A model generated the notes under the pieces. It saw nothing but the letters and a program-made list of their open reading frames with translations, had not been told where the DNA came from and made no database searches. Position numbers and translations under genes: made by a program. From NCBI GenBank assembly GCA_001414485.1, contig LLEY01000009.1, positions 186,001-250,000 on the forward strand: DNA of 64,000 nt, in the 5' to 3' direction. This DNA is from Calycina herbarum (lineage: Eukaryota; Ascomycota; Leotiomycetes; Helotiales; Pezizellaceae). Shown here in pieces: positions 12,001 through 22,134 of this stretch (positions are counted from its first letter, which is position 1; each line of letters opens with the position of its first letter).

Positions 12001-12416
12001 TTTGGTGAGCCGCTCGTCAACGCCTTTGTCGCATTCTTAATAACTTTCCGCCTAACAGTTATAGTTGAAAAACATTTCTTTGGCCTGCTACTTTCTTATG
12101 GGCTACCCAAAAATACAAAATCATGAGTTTTGGGATTGATCAACAATAAAAGCCCCATTTGGCTCCGGGACCGGGAGTTGCACTCACAAGTAAGGTAGCT
12201 TTAAGCGAGAACTTGATGAACATTGAATGGTTTCTTCAAGGTTATCTTCAGGACGCGACCCCTCCCGAGTATTTGATAACACTCCAAAACTCGACACTCT
12301 CAACCATCCTACCTCCAACTCACAACTGTTCCGAGAACCCTGTACTTCCGTCGTGACATCTAGTCTCTTGTGACGAAACGCTTTAGACTGTCTCGATTTT
12401 TATTCACGCCGTCTCC

Positions 12417-12710
12417 ATGGCCCGCGGTAGACCAGAGGCAACGAAGAAGCCACTTGATTTCAACGAACTACTCGCCACATTTCCTTCCCGACAAGCCAAC
12501 AATAAGACCGTAAAGGAATGGATCAAGAGCGCACTCGAGTTCCGAGGCATAGACATAGACCATTATGCTATGGATTGGATCAACAATATGTTCTAGGTTG
12601 GTCACGACCTCCACGACCTACCAAGAGAACATCTGGTGATGGAGAATTCTGCGGAACTTCTGGATGCCCAGATTATTGCAGATTCTATTGTTCACTTCAG
12701 AGATTGCAAG
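12417..12710 (+). pseudogene. Small-protein paralogue C, nonsense-mutated
   Basis: The frame from ATG 12417 gives MARGRPEATKKPLDFNELLATF and aligns along its length with paralogue B, including nearly identical DNA over LDFNELLATFPSRQ. At 12594-12596 the codon is TAG where paralogue B has TGG (YWVG against F-stop-VG), a G-to-A change. After it the frame continues VGHDLHDLPREHL to SIVHFRDCK, followed by the same exon-end donor (aag|gtaata at 12711). No hydrophobic second exon comparable to A or B was found, only a weak hydrophobic run near 12890-12930. Read-through or a short intron around the stop cannot be excluded, but no splice signals bracket it. Confidence 0.7.
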
Positions 12711-12830
12711 GTAATATCCTGTGGAGTGTCTTGCAACATACGCACTGGAGGCTCTTCACTTGAGTCTCGAGAAACAATTGACCTTACGTTTGTCCGGGAT
12801 ATCCGAGCGATATCTGAAACGCGATCCGGC

Positions 12831-12860
12831 GGAACGCGACGGAACGCGACGGAATGCGAC
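12831..12860. repeat. Three tandem 10-bp repeats (GGAACGCGAC)
   Basis: GGAACGCGAC, GGAACGCGAC and GGAATGCGAC follow one another directly, preceded by a degenerate partial copy (GCGATCCGGC). Short GC-rich tandem repeat downstream of paralogue C; no function seen. Confidence 0.8.
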
Positions 12861-13839
12861 GGCATTTCTCTGGGTTACATAAGCACGCTTCCAGAATTTA
12901 TACCCGTGACCGCCCTCATAGCTATAACTAGATAATGCAACGATTTGACACAATTAGGTGTTTTTGTGATGCAACCAGAGTGATTCGTAAATAGTTTTCT
13001 TGGTGATTGATTTCTACATTAACAATTTGCGGCTCAGCAATGACTGATCTAGCCTGCTTTATTCGCTAACTGTAGAACTGATTAATTCTGGAGAATCAAG
13101 GGGTTTTGATTCTTAACAAGTTTTATAATCTTTAAGAATGTTTAGAATAACCGAGTTAATTAGATAAAGTTCAGATCTCTCTAGAGTGACGTAGTATAAA
13201 GTATATATTTAAATAAAATTTATTTCATTTAAATAATCAAGAAAATTTAGATTAATTGAATCGAGTAAAACTAGCCAAGAGCTCTTTTTCGAGAATTATC
13301 GTACAAGGTACGTATTTAAATAACGTTTATTCAGCTTGAATAATTGAGCCTATTTAAAATAAACAAAGGAAGTAGAGGTAGTTCCAGATAGTACTATTCA
13401 TCGCGAAGGACAAACCATATTGATTTGGTTACTTACATTATCGTTGAATAAATCATACCAAATCGACAAGTGATTTCAGTCCGTCATCGACGAAGATATC
13501 CGAACTGAGGAGCACACAACCAACAAGCATCAATTGCAAATTCTAAGATTTGAATGATGAGTAAATTTCTAGTTTTATCTGTCATAATGTCATATGAACT
13601 TGCATGAGAACTGAACACATGTTCAATCACGTAATAAGAAAGATCTCGACTTCGGAAATCCGGCGCCGAAATCCCCGACAACTTAAGAGAACTTGATAGA
13701 TTTCCACCGTTCGGCGGAATAAAAAGAATAGCAGAATGTTTTGCAACAGAAGTTTGTAATCCTACGAATCATGCCAAACAAGTGTTGTGGAAAAGCCATC
13801 TTCTTATGTATGGTGGAATAACATTGACGGTATCAGAAT
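12861..13839. other. Intergenic, AT-rich, no gene seen
   Basis: About 1 kb of mostly AT-rich DNA between the small-protein paralogues and the NmrA-like pseudogene. A loosely repeated motif (GTATATATTTAAATAAAATTTATT near 13200, GTACGTATTTAAATAACGTTTATT near 13311) suggests an old duplication of about 110 bases. No supported coding frame; short open frames on both strands lack family resemblance. Confidence 0.45.
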
Positions 13840-14782
13840 ATAACATCGCATTCTACAATCATCATCATCGGCGCAAGAGGCAACACAAGAAGAAGTGCGA
13901 TCCAAAATGTTCCGCAATTACTCGAATCCAGCACCTCCAAAGATCGAATTCTCGGTCTGACCCGGTCTTTAGATAATCCAGTTTTACAGAAACTCGCCAA
14001 GTTCGACAATTTCGAAATGCAAGAGAAAGACTGGACGACCATCGACGCTGCATGGCTGAGAAGTCAAGTTGTTCGTGTCTACGTCGCACCACACAACCTA
14101 CCCCATCAAATCGTGGAGGAATCAGCTCTTCATTATTGCTTTACTTCAAGCCGGTGTGAAATATGTAGTGAGAGTATCCACCTGTGTTGCATTCATTGGA
14201 CCAACTAGTCCTGTTTTCTATGGTCGCTCTCACTGGGCAATCGAGACCATGCTGAGCCAACCTGAATATGCTGGCCTTCAGTGGACCTCATTCCGACCGA
14301 ATCTCTTCGCGGAAAACTATCTTGCTTCGGCTGCTTCTTGGATCAAAGAATACAGGAAAACTGGCAGAAAGGAAGCTCTCACTATAATTCCAGCGGCTGA
14401 TATTGGCGTTGCTGTGATCGATCCCAAGGACGTGGGCAGAGTGGGAGCACGTCTTTTGGCTCTCGATGATCCAACAGCTCATAATCGAGCTCATTATATT
14501 CTCAACGGCCCGGAAGACGTGGACGGAAACCGGATAGTAGAGCTAGCTGAGAGATTATCTGGGGTTAGTGTTCCGAATGTTGAGTTCATGGCCACAGGTT
14601 GGATCAAGGAACTGGCGGGTGTGTATTCTGAGAAGCTGCTGCCATCAATCGTTGCTGGCGTGTAAATCGTTTGGTCTGGTAGGGTCACTCTTGCCGAAAC
14701 GCCGACAAGTAGGGAAATCTTGGAGTTGGCACCTCCGAAACTCACAGTCTTGGGTGTATTAACGGCTATGTTAGAGAGCTAA
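13840..14782 (+). pseudogene. NmrA-like NAD(P)-binding protein, broken
   Basis: The sequence reads as an NmrA-like/isoflavone-reductase-type protein in two frames. Frame 1 starts TIIIIGARGN (Rossmann loop), then ILGLTRSLDNPVLQKLAKF and VVRVYVAPHN. Frame 2 picks up at about 14135: ALLQAGVKYVVRVST, HWAIETMLSQPEYAGLQWTS, RAHYILNGPEDV. Three lesions are visible: ATA at 13840 where the start ATG is expected, one extra T near 14133 shifting frame (caTtatt), and an in-frame TAA at 14663. After this stop the homologous C-terminus continues (LAETPTSREILELAPPK) to a final TAA at 14780-14782. Family members act as redox-sensing or reductase proteins; this copy should be non-functional unless the reading frame is repaired by an unrecognised intron. 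Confidence 0.75.
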
Positions 14783-14978
14783 TTACAAATAGATAATATC
14801 TTTAGATAAACTGAGCAAACATTCTGGTAGAGAATGAAACGTGGACCAAGAAACTACTTTTGCTAAGAATGAGGACTTTTGAGGAATTGAAAAAAGGAAG
14901 AAGTCCACTCGTAAACAGCAGGCTAAATATCTTATTACCATAAAATTTCGTGGAAAAAAGAAAGATCGCATCATCCTT

Positions 14979-15974
14979 TTATGCAAAATGATTTCTTTGC
15001 ACCTCGTATTTCCAGATATCCTTAGCAAAGTCACCTCCATTTTCCACCAACTCCATGAACCTCTCGTCAGCAGTCAGAGTGACTGTATGAGTGACCAAGA
15101 AGTGGCAAACCAAGTCTCTCAAAAGCCCAATTCCCTCTCCAGTATCTCGTCCTTCGGACCCCTGTCCCTCATCTGCGTATGCACAATTAACAAGATCAAT
15201 GATGTCGCCCAAGCTTTTCGAATCAAGCTTAAAAGTGAGGAGCGTTTTGTGAAGTTTGAAAAGTGCTAGAGTTTTGAGTTCATCGACCATTCGGTAGTCC
15301 GCCAGGATGTAGAGATAAGCATGACTGAGAAGGACATTGGAGTAGTTGTGGTGTTCAAGAAGCACATCGGAGGGTTCACAAGTGTCGAGAAAGTTCGTTC
15401 GCGGTGCAAGAAGTGGATATGATAGAGACTCAAATACTTTGTACGCCGACCTCTTTTTCGAGCTCTTTTTCTTCCTTAGCACGCTCTTTGCTGCCATCCA
15501 ATTGTCCCATGATTCCGGTTCCTGGGGAGCATCCTCTCCTGGGGGTGACTCTTCTTTTAGGTCTAGCTCTGGCTCTGGTTCTGGTTCTGCATCCGCATTG
15601 GCGTACTCAATTACCGGAGGCGACTCCTCATCTCCCTCTCTCCATTCAGGTTCCGGGATAGAATAGTCTCCCGTCATTGCGAATTGATAAAATTGCTCGA
15701 AGGTTTGCTTGCTGACATGTTTCCACGTCACACGCCCTTCGACAGCTTCGACCATATCACCCGTCATCATAGCCCTTAGATTATCAGACAATGGGGCGAT
15801 CGCTTCCTCGTAAACATTGAACTCGGTTGATTCTCCATCGACAGCCTCGCCCACTGTAAACTTGAATGTTCGCGAGCCGATGATTCTGGAATCACAAATT
15901 AGCAAGGAAGTCTTTTACGAGAAGAAAACTGATCGACAAGGGGAATTGACATACTCTGCCCACGAGGCTGGCAT
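14979..15974 (-). CDS. BTB/POZ-domain protein
   Basis: Exon 1 (15974-15955) encodes MPASWA; a 69-base intron (15886-15954, GTATGT...TTGCTAAT...CCAG) leads to exon 2 (15885-14979), 308 residues in total. Residues 8-75 match the fungal BTB fold: SRTFKFTVG, then NVYEEAIAPLSDNLRAMMTG, EGRVTWKHVSKQTFEQFYQFAMTGDY. A long acidic linker with Glu-Pro repeats follows (residues about 95-130), then SHAYLYILADYRMVDELKTLALFKLHKTL, the BACK-like helical region seen in this family. Such proteins are thought to be adaptors for Cul3 ubiquitin ligases, but partner and substrate are unknown here. Starting from an in-frame Met inside the intron would also give an open frame, but the spliced start fits the family better. 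Confidence 0.82.
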
Positions 15975-16684
15975 TATGTATAGGCCTAATTATGTAACTC
16001 TAATATCAGGACAATGGCGATAAAATGTTCCTCAAAGATGTCATGAAACTAAAAGACGCTTGTTGCACTGAAGTTACTTCCGACAGAAAGAAAGAAAGAC
16101 ATCGTGGGAATTTGTTTGCTCTTAAATCAAGATGGCTGGGAAGCATTAGCTGTGTTGGCGTTGCATATGCATGCCTTTCAGGGTGTTTGCGTGGGCTCGC
16201 GGTGAACATCAAAAGTGGCAGTTAAAATTCAAGGTTCGTACCTTTCTACCTAGGTCGCGCTGTTCCAAATTTCTAGATTATTAAATTCGTTACCTTGGAG
16301 ACTTGGAATAATTTTCATTATTGACCCAGGTGTTGTAAAACAATCGAATTTCATTGTGTTGAATTATTGAGATAATGTTAAGTGGTACAGCTATTTACTG
16401 CCGCTTTAAACGTCCACCATGAGGGTAGGATTGGTGTAACCATCACAACCCCGCACCCATCTCTACGAAATTTTAGCAGGAAGTAAAAGATCAAATCAAT
16501 CAATGAAAGGATGGGAAAAGGTATACGGGGATCGATGTGCTAGTCAATGTACGTTGCAGAGGAGATGGACCAGAAGATCATATAACAAAGCGATTAATTA
16601 TTTTCATTCCGACGCGATTGGGTGGCTTTGATGACCTTGTGCTCATTTTCCTTTGAAAGAGCTACAGCAATCATTCCTCCCTGT
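15975..16684. other. Intergenic; holds 3'-flank repeat copy 1 of the 2EXR array
   Basis: No gene supported. About 16300-16355 (TTGGAATAATTTTCATTATTGACCCAGGTGTT...) resembles 17999-18062 (TTAGAATAATTTGAATTTTTAACCCAGGTGTT...). Both lie at a similar distance downstream of a 2EXR copy, so the flank was duplicated with the gene. Confidence 0.5.
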
Positions 16685-17576
16685 TCAAAGATTTGTTTCA
16701 GAGAAGACTAAGCAACATTCCCCTTTTGAAGCCAAAGATATATCCCAAAGGGCATTGACTTGCTCTTTCTTCTCCTTGCTTCTCGCATTCAACCTTTGTA
16801 TCGCGAAGTCAAACTCATGCTCATGACCCAACAAACTTCCAAAACCACTGGTGGCGCCAGGAATCTCTCCCGTAACCACAAATACTTGCAGCGAGGAAGG
16901 ATTTGTTATTTGACAGTTGCAAACTTCAAAAAAAGAATCAAAACTGACGGTCCGGATGATCGGGATCGTAACAAGCTGAGATTTATTTTTCCACTTCGTG
17001 AGAATACTATTATGCTTTTCAGTCTCCTCTTCCGTCCAGGAGGAGAAGTCGGCCGCCTTCTCGAACTCGGCGAAGGTCATCAAAATGAGTTGTTGTAAGT
17101 TCTTGAAATTGTAGAGAGCTGGAATATATAAATCTAGCCAATAGTCGTCAACTGCTAGATAACGGAGATGCGGGTATGTCTTGTTCAATTCTGCGAGGTT
17201 TGGTGGTTCGTCAGCGTCATATTCTTGGGGTTCGAGGACGTTAAATTCCGGGTTTAGAGTGTCAAGAGCAAAGTTGAAATATCCTGCTTTTGCGGAGAGG
17301 AGTTCTTGGAAAACAAGTTTGTAGTATTTGAGACCCAAGTACCTAGCCTCCTGGGTAGTGTGAAGTATTGTAGGAACACGAAGCGATGTTGCTCTTATGG
17401 GATCGCCACCTTCGCGATAAATCGAAACCATTCGGGGCTTGATCGAGAATTCCAAGATCTTCAGTCGGTTTTCGGTTGGAAACTTGGGAAAAGGGTGGAA
17501 TTGACGTGTGGTTTGAGGCTTCTATTGGTATGTCAGTGTAAGGAACGCCATGAAGCAACGTAAAGCTTACCGGCAT
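16685..17576 (-). CDS. 2EXR-domain protein, array member 1
   Basis: A short first exon (ATG CCG, 17576-17571), a 49-base intron (17522-17570; GTAAGC...CCAATAG) and exon 2 (17521-16685) give about 280 residues. The N-terminus FHPFPKFPTENRLKILEFSIKPR is the signature of the 2EXR domain (FxxFxxLPxELRxxIWxxxxxPR), followed by RVPTILHTTQEARYLGLKYYK and FNFALDTL, a pattern common to this large ascomycete family. No catalytic motif; the fold resembles F-box-like adaptors, and the function is not known. The tiny first exon is the least secure part; an upstream frame also reaches this exon. Members 2-4 lie in the same orientation just upstream. Confidence 0.8.
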
Positions 17577-18505
17577 GGTTACAGTTTCAAGGTCAAGCTC
17601 GGTCTGAGAATCCAGAGAATCAGGAAAGAAGATCAAGAGTGCTTTGAGTTGTTGGCGATGTTGATGAGATTCGAGAATGTGAAGTTGAGGTTGAGGTCGA
17701 AGAAGATGGTGTGTGAGCTTGATGCGCCAAAGGTTGACCCGATTGCGGCTTTAAATTATGGGGGTTTTCGACGATCAACATGAAGTCAGCCGAAGTACTT
17801 GGAGAGCTGAGAACCCAGTCAAATCGTGTTTGACTTCTGGATTGTTGGAAGTTGAAGAATCTAGGCTGGTGTCTGCCTCTGGTTCAGTCTCAAGATAACA
17901 ACGAAAAAGGTGGGTCCACTCTCAAAATGACACTTACGGGTTCGTAACTGCCTACCTAGCTCGTTGTTCTAACTATTTAGGGCAGTTCAAAGTGATTGCC
18001 CAACATGCTTAGAATAATTTGAATTTTTAACCCAGGTGTTTTAGAACAATCAAGTTCCATTTTCCAAAGTTCTTGGAGCAACGAGCTATTTACAGATTTG
18101 AATAACAAAATATTTGGCTTCGTTTCATTACACTTAATTGAAGAAGACAGCTCAATGTTTGGGCTGCAATGACTTCTCTGCGTTTCGCTCCGCACTCAAC
18201 ACATCACACCTTTTTACGATGTCACTTATTTATACACTCACAGTAGAGTAAGGGGTTATAGGTTCATAAGTATTTCGCAATCATATTTTGACAACTTTCC
18301 ATTGATTTTAGCCGATTTTGTTGATCGCTCGACTCTCAATATCAAGTTTGATTATGAATGGTATATTTGCGACTGGGAGCTCAGTGCCCAGATCCAAAAT
18401 CCCAGGCGAAGGTCGTCACACATTTCCCGATGTTCCATTGCAGATGGGGGCAAGGAAGCGTTGCGTCCCTTTCTTGCCAATTAAACTGTTGAACTATCCA
18501 TCGCT
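17577..18505. other. Intergenic; holds 3'-flank repeat copy 2 of the 2EXR array
   Basis: Promoter side of member 1 (pyrimidine/purine-rich) and, at about 17940-18065, the second copy of the flank repeat described at 16300. No convincing coding frame. Confidence 0.45.
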
Positions 18506-19990
18506 TTATGGCTGCACCTTTATCTCCAATGCCGGCAAATTTATAATCTTCTGGTGGAATTCCCTATCCATCTTCATCCTGCGGAACTCATCTTCGTCCA
18601 CAAACTTAATCACCGAAACCTTGAAGTCTCCTTGATTTCTTTCAACGGCGTTGGTTTGAAATTTCTCCAGGAACACAACATATGGTTTTGCTTTGGGTTG
18701 ACTTTCCTGCTTGACATCGTTTATGCTTTCGAACCACTCGGGCCGATAGACATTGTTGAACAACCATAAGTGGAGAAGCTTCCAAGTTCGCAGGTGCGGC
18801 GGAAGTAACAGTCATGCCGGTAAGTGTTCGCTTGACACCTTGGGGGGTTTTAGGGTCCTTGTCCTTGGGTTGCTTTGCTCGTAGAGATAGATGTGCAAAG
18901 CGTCGCTCCACGGCTGTCATGTCAAAGCTACCATCTTGGAGGATGTGAAGGATTGTGCACAGCACCTCAGTTCAGTTATGACGGTTCATGGAAATATTTT
19001 GCAACACAGAGTTGAGGGTGTTTCGTAGACTACCATGCTGAAAGATGAACATCAATCGTAGAAGGGTGGCGATTCCAGGCGTGTCCAACATCTGAACAAT
19101 ATCTCGTCGTTGAGGGCGCTGAGCTGCAATCTCAAGGCGTGGGTCACCTCCGGTTCGTCGAGCCATCTGAGGTGGGCCTCATCCATGGTGAGTTGGCAAA
19201 TCTCTCTGAGCAGCACGAGATTGCTCAGCGATTTCCTGTGGAAGTAGTGTGAGAATCTCCTCGTTTTGCTCCATCAATACTTGTTGTCGCAAAGCTGGAG
19301 GCAAGGTAGCAAGGATACTGGCGGCGTCCATATCAGCGTCATTTCCTGGTCCTCCAGCAGCAGCAGCTTGTCGATTACGCTCCTCTCGTTCGCGTCTACG
19401 TCTGTCTTGTCTCTCCTGCTGAATAATCTCGTCTCTGATGTCGGCAGGAAGGGCATCTAGGCTATGGGCAAACCATCCTAATTTCCTTCAATTTGTTGAA
19501 TATAAGCAGTTCATCGGTCTGGGGATCGAAGCTGGTGTACAGAGCGCGGAATGGGTGATCGTGCCGCCGACCGTTGAAGGATCCTTCCGGATGGTCGAGG
19601 ATGAGGAACCGAAGTTCAGAGTACACGTCTTCTAGCTCCTTCGTCAAGTTGTTTGAAAGAGGAGGAATGCAAGTGGTGAGATATACGGCCCAGTGCATGG
19701 TCTCGGAGTCAGTATGGCCATTACTAGAAGGATGTTTGAGGAGGAACCGAGTTGTCTAAGGAGGAAACAGTGTCTCAGCTCCCCAAGTAACCCAAACCGG
19801 GGAAATAAATGCAGAGAACACCCATATTGGATCTTCGAGCTGCAGAGTATCGACGGTGGAATTGAAGTATAAGGGCCGCTTCTGGAGTGAATCCTGGAAT
19901 ATGAGTTTGTAGTACTTAAGTGCTATACACCTGGAGCTAGCATCAAGTCGTCACGTGGAAATGTACGAGGGCTAAGCCGAGAAGGGCCCA
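18506..19990 (-). pseudogene. 2EXR-domain gene, array member 2, decayed and split
   Basis: Two separated blocks read as one 2EXR protein. Block 1, about 19985-19462, gives SSRCIALKYYKLIFQDSLQ, LYFNSTVDTLQLEDP, an in-frame TAG at about 19756, then LEDVYSELRFLILDHPEG and FNKLKEIRMV. Block 2, about 18745-18506, gives YRPEWFESINDVKQES, FKVSVIKFVDEDEFRRMK and NLPALEI, matching the C-terminal part of member 3 (VPVIKIVQ..., NLPALVV). The 0.7 kb between them is foreign, a ubiquitin-ligase gene fragment described separately. The 2EXR N-terminus (FPxLPxELR) is missing. Not expected to be functional. Confidence 0.7.
18745..19461 (-). pseudogene. Captured fragment of a TOM1/HUWE1-type HECT ubiquitin ligase gene
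   Basis: Reading down the minus strand: LDALPADIRDEIIQQERQDRR, an Ala/Gly/Asp-rich stretch, ASILATLPPALRQQVL, then NEEILTLLPQEIAEQSR. These are the ALPxxIRxEx repeats of the DUF4414 region of TOM1/HUWE1 E3 ligases. It continues with DPRLEIAAQRPQRRDIVQML, PGIATLLRLMFI and VVQQCL, which follow DUF4414 in fungal TOM1. Two in-frame TGA codons (about 19183 and 18968) fall where CGA/Arg would be expected. The piece encodes only about 230 residues of a protein of several thousand, lacks the HECT domain, and sits between the two halves of a 2EXR pseudogene, in the same strand orientation. Identification is from recalled family motifs, without alignment. Confidence 0.72.
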
Positions 19991-20242
19991 GTGAGTATTG
20001 CGATTTTTTATTTATTAGTGAGCCTCAGCTACGACAATAAATTTGATGGCAAGTATGGAATCAAACTCGAGACTTGGGGGAGTTGTGGATGCTTCTTCGC
20101 TTGCTACCCCTCGCTTACAAGATCACCCTGTTCCACTTCGGCAGTCAATTGTAATGAAACAGATTAGTTGTCGCAGAGAATTTTCAATGTTTTCGGAGTA
20201 CAAGTGTGGAGAATCGATACCTCAATAAGCGCCAGCGCCATC

Positions 20243-21306
20243 CTACAGATGTTGGTCTAATGTCGTAGGATTCCAAACAAATAATGCATCAGTCCTTTCA
20301 GTCCACTCCGGCAACCACATCATATGCTCTCCCAGCAAGACTCCCAAACCCCTGTTGCTGCTGGCCGTTTTCCATCGCACCAGTAACGACCAACGCCGGC
20401 AGATTTGGGAAATTTTGGGGAAATTCTTTGTCCTCATGGAAACGATAATAGCGATCGTTCCAGTGTTGAACAATCTTAATCACAGGAACTTTGTAATCTC
20501 TTTGCCACGTTCGATAGCGCTGGACTGCAACGACTTGAGGAATGTGATATTCTCGGTTGTTCTCAGTTCTGCAGAGATTCGGAGTCAGCATACTGGAAAG
20601 ATTTGAGGAGTAGGAAAAGTGAACTTTCATAGGACTCGTGTCGAATTGAGTACTCACCGCTGTATAAATCAAACGTCTCATTTTTGGGAAAGAGCCATTC
20701 GGTATACAAGACCATCTCTTTCAAGTTGTCAAATTTACACACCTCTGGAATCCAAAGGTCAAATCGCTCGTAGTTGATACAGCTCAAGGAAACAAACTGA
20801 AGCTGCGAGCAAACGTCTGTGAGTTCCACAGAAATCTGCGTGGATCGTGAGGACGGTAACCAGAATTTCTGTGCGGCAAGTATGAAGGGTAACGGTTCCT
20901 CGAAGTCGATAGCGTCGGTATCGAAGTTGAAGTATATGGGCTTCTTGTGCAGTAGTTCGTTGAAAACAACTTTGTAGTTCTTGAGCGCAAGAGACCGCGA
21001 CCCATGGCAGGTATGCAGAGCTACGGGTATGCGGCGTTGACCATCGATTACTGCACCGCGATTATTTCTCGATATAGGCCAATTTTCCCAACCAGGATCC
21101 GACCAACAAGCACAATAAGTTGCGGTGTAAATGTGCTTTTCCAGACCTTGAACCGAAGTTCGACAGGTAATTTTGGAAATCGGGTGAATGTTCCTTCGTC
21201 GTTTTGGGAGTTCTGCAATTATTTAAGTACCACTCAACAGTTACATATATGATCTTACCAACATGGACATGGCTCCGAGGAGGTCAGGTAAATCGGGGGC
21301 AGACAT
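20243..21306 (-). pseudogene. 2EXR-domain gene, array member 3, probably decaying
   Basis: Exon 1 (21306-21259, MSAPDLPDLLGAMSML) and a 46-base intron (21213-21258) lead to a good 2EXR start: FTRFPKLPVELRFKVWKSTF. About 21090 the frame must change to reach RIPVALHTCHGSRSLALKNYK, KKPIYFNFDTDAIDFEEP and FDNLKEMVLYTEW; a weak intron could bridge this, but a frameshift is simpler. After DLYSG a second intron (about 20580-20655) leads to YHIPQVVAVQRYRTWQRDYK, then NLPALVVTG. Near 20340 the family's GFGSLLG motif again needs a +1 shift to continue to WTERTDALFVWNP. Splice signals for intron 1 are intact, so it may be a young pseudogene or a gene with unusual introns. Confidence 0.6.
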
Positions 21307-22134
21307 TTATGGAGGCAAAATCGCGGTAAAATGGCATGTAAAGTATGGAGGCAAATTGTTCTGGGGACGACTGGAGGCTTCTGGGATCTCATCGAAGTTT
21401 CGCTGACGGAATTCCGCTCATGATGGAGTCGATGCTAAAGAGGTTAGTTGAGTAAGCTATCTGTTATGACAGGGACTTATGAGCACTATAAAAGTGGTCC
21501 CGTCACTGTAATTAACTGCTCGTAATTCACCGAGTTCAGGATAAAGCCTAGTGGTTATCATTTGGCTGCCACCGACATTATATTCTTAACTTAAATGTTC
21601 GAGACCCTCAGCTGTTTTGTTTAGTTTCTATAGACATCCATCGAGGGGAGCACTACGGGATTGACAGTTGATTTGACAAATTCATTCAAACAGAACTACA
21701 AATGAGTTATGAGAAGATGTCTACTAAACATATGATAGCCAAGTATTGTGTTTGCACACACCTCACAGAATAAATTGTTTTTGAATCCTAGGCCTGTAGG
21801 GGTAGAAAGGCGGAGGGTGTGATGAACAGGAAAGAAGAACTCGAAGAAATGGTCTCATATTTGCAATATTGAATACAAGATTCCAAAGGAAGACTAAGTG
21901 CAACCAACCCGAACCTGAAAAAACAAATATTCCATGACCTCAACCCAAACCCCGCAATGTGGTGCGAAACAAATCTCCAGAAGTACCCAAAACCCCCACT
22001 ATTCTCCAACCACACATGTATGTCCGTCCTCAAACTCCAAACACCACCAGCTCAAAATTGATAACTCCCACCATGTATCCACCCGATGAGTGAGTCCCCC
22101 CCCCCTCTTTCAATATATTTCCCACCCTTCCTGC
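21307..22134. other. Intergenic, no gene seen
   Basis: Between 2EXR members 3 and 4. A C-run (22096-22104) lies just downstream of member 4. No coding frame with family resemblance. Confidence 0.45.

Noticed and set aside
13484..13681. 65-codon minus-strand frame
   Set aside because: AT-rich intergenic context with no family match that I can see.
6311..14782. Secondary-metabolite cluster (dehydrogenase, Zn2Cys6 regulator, NmrA-like gene)
   Set aside because: No backbone synthase, P450 or transporter in between, and the NmrA-like gene is broken.
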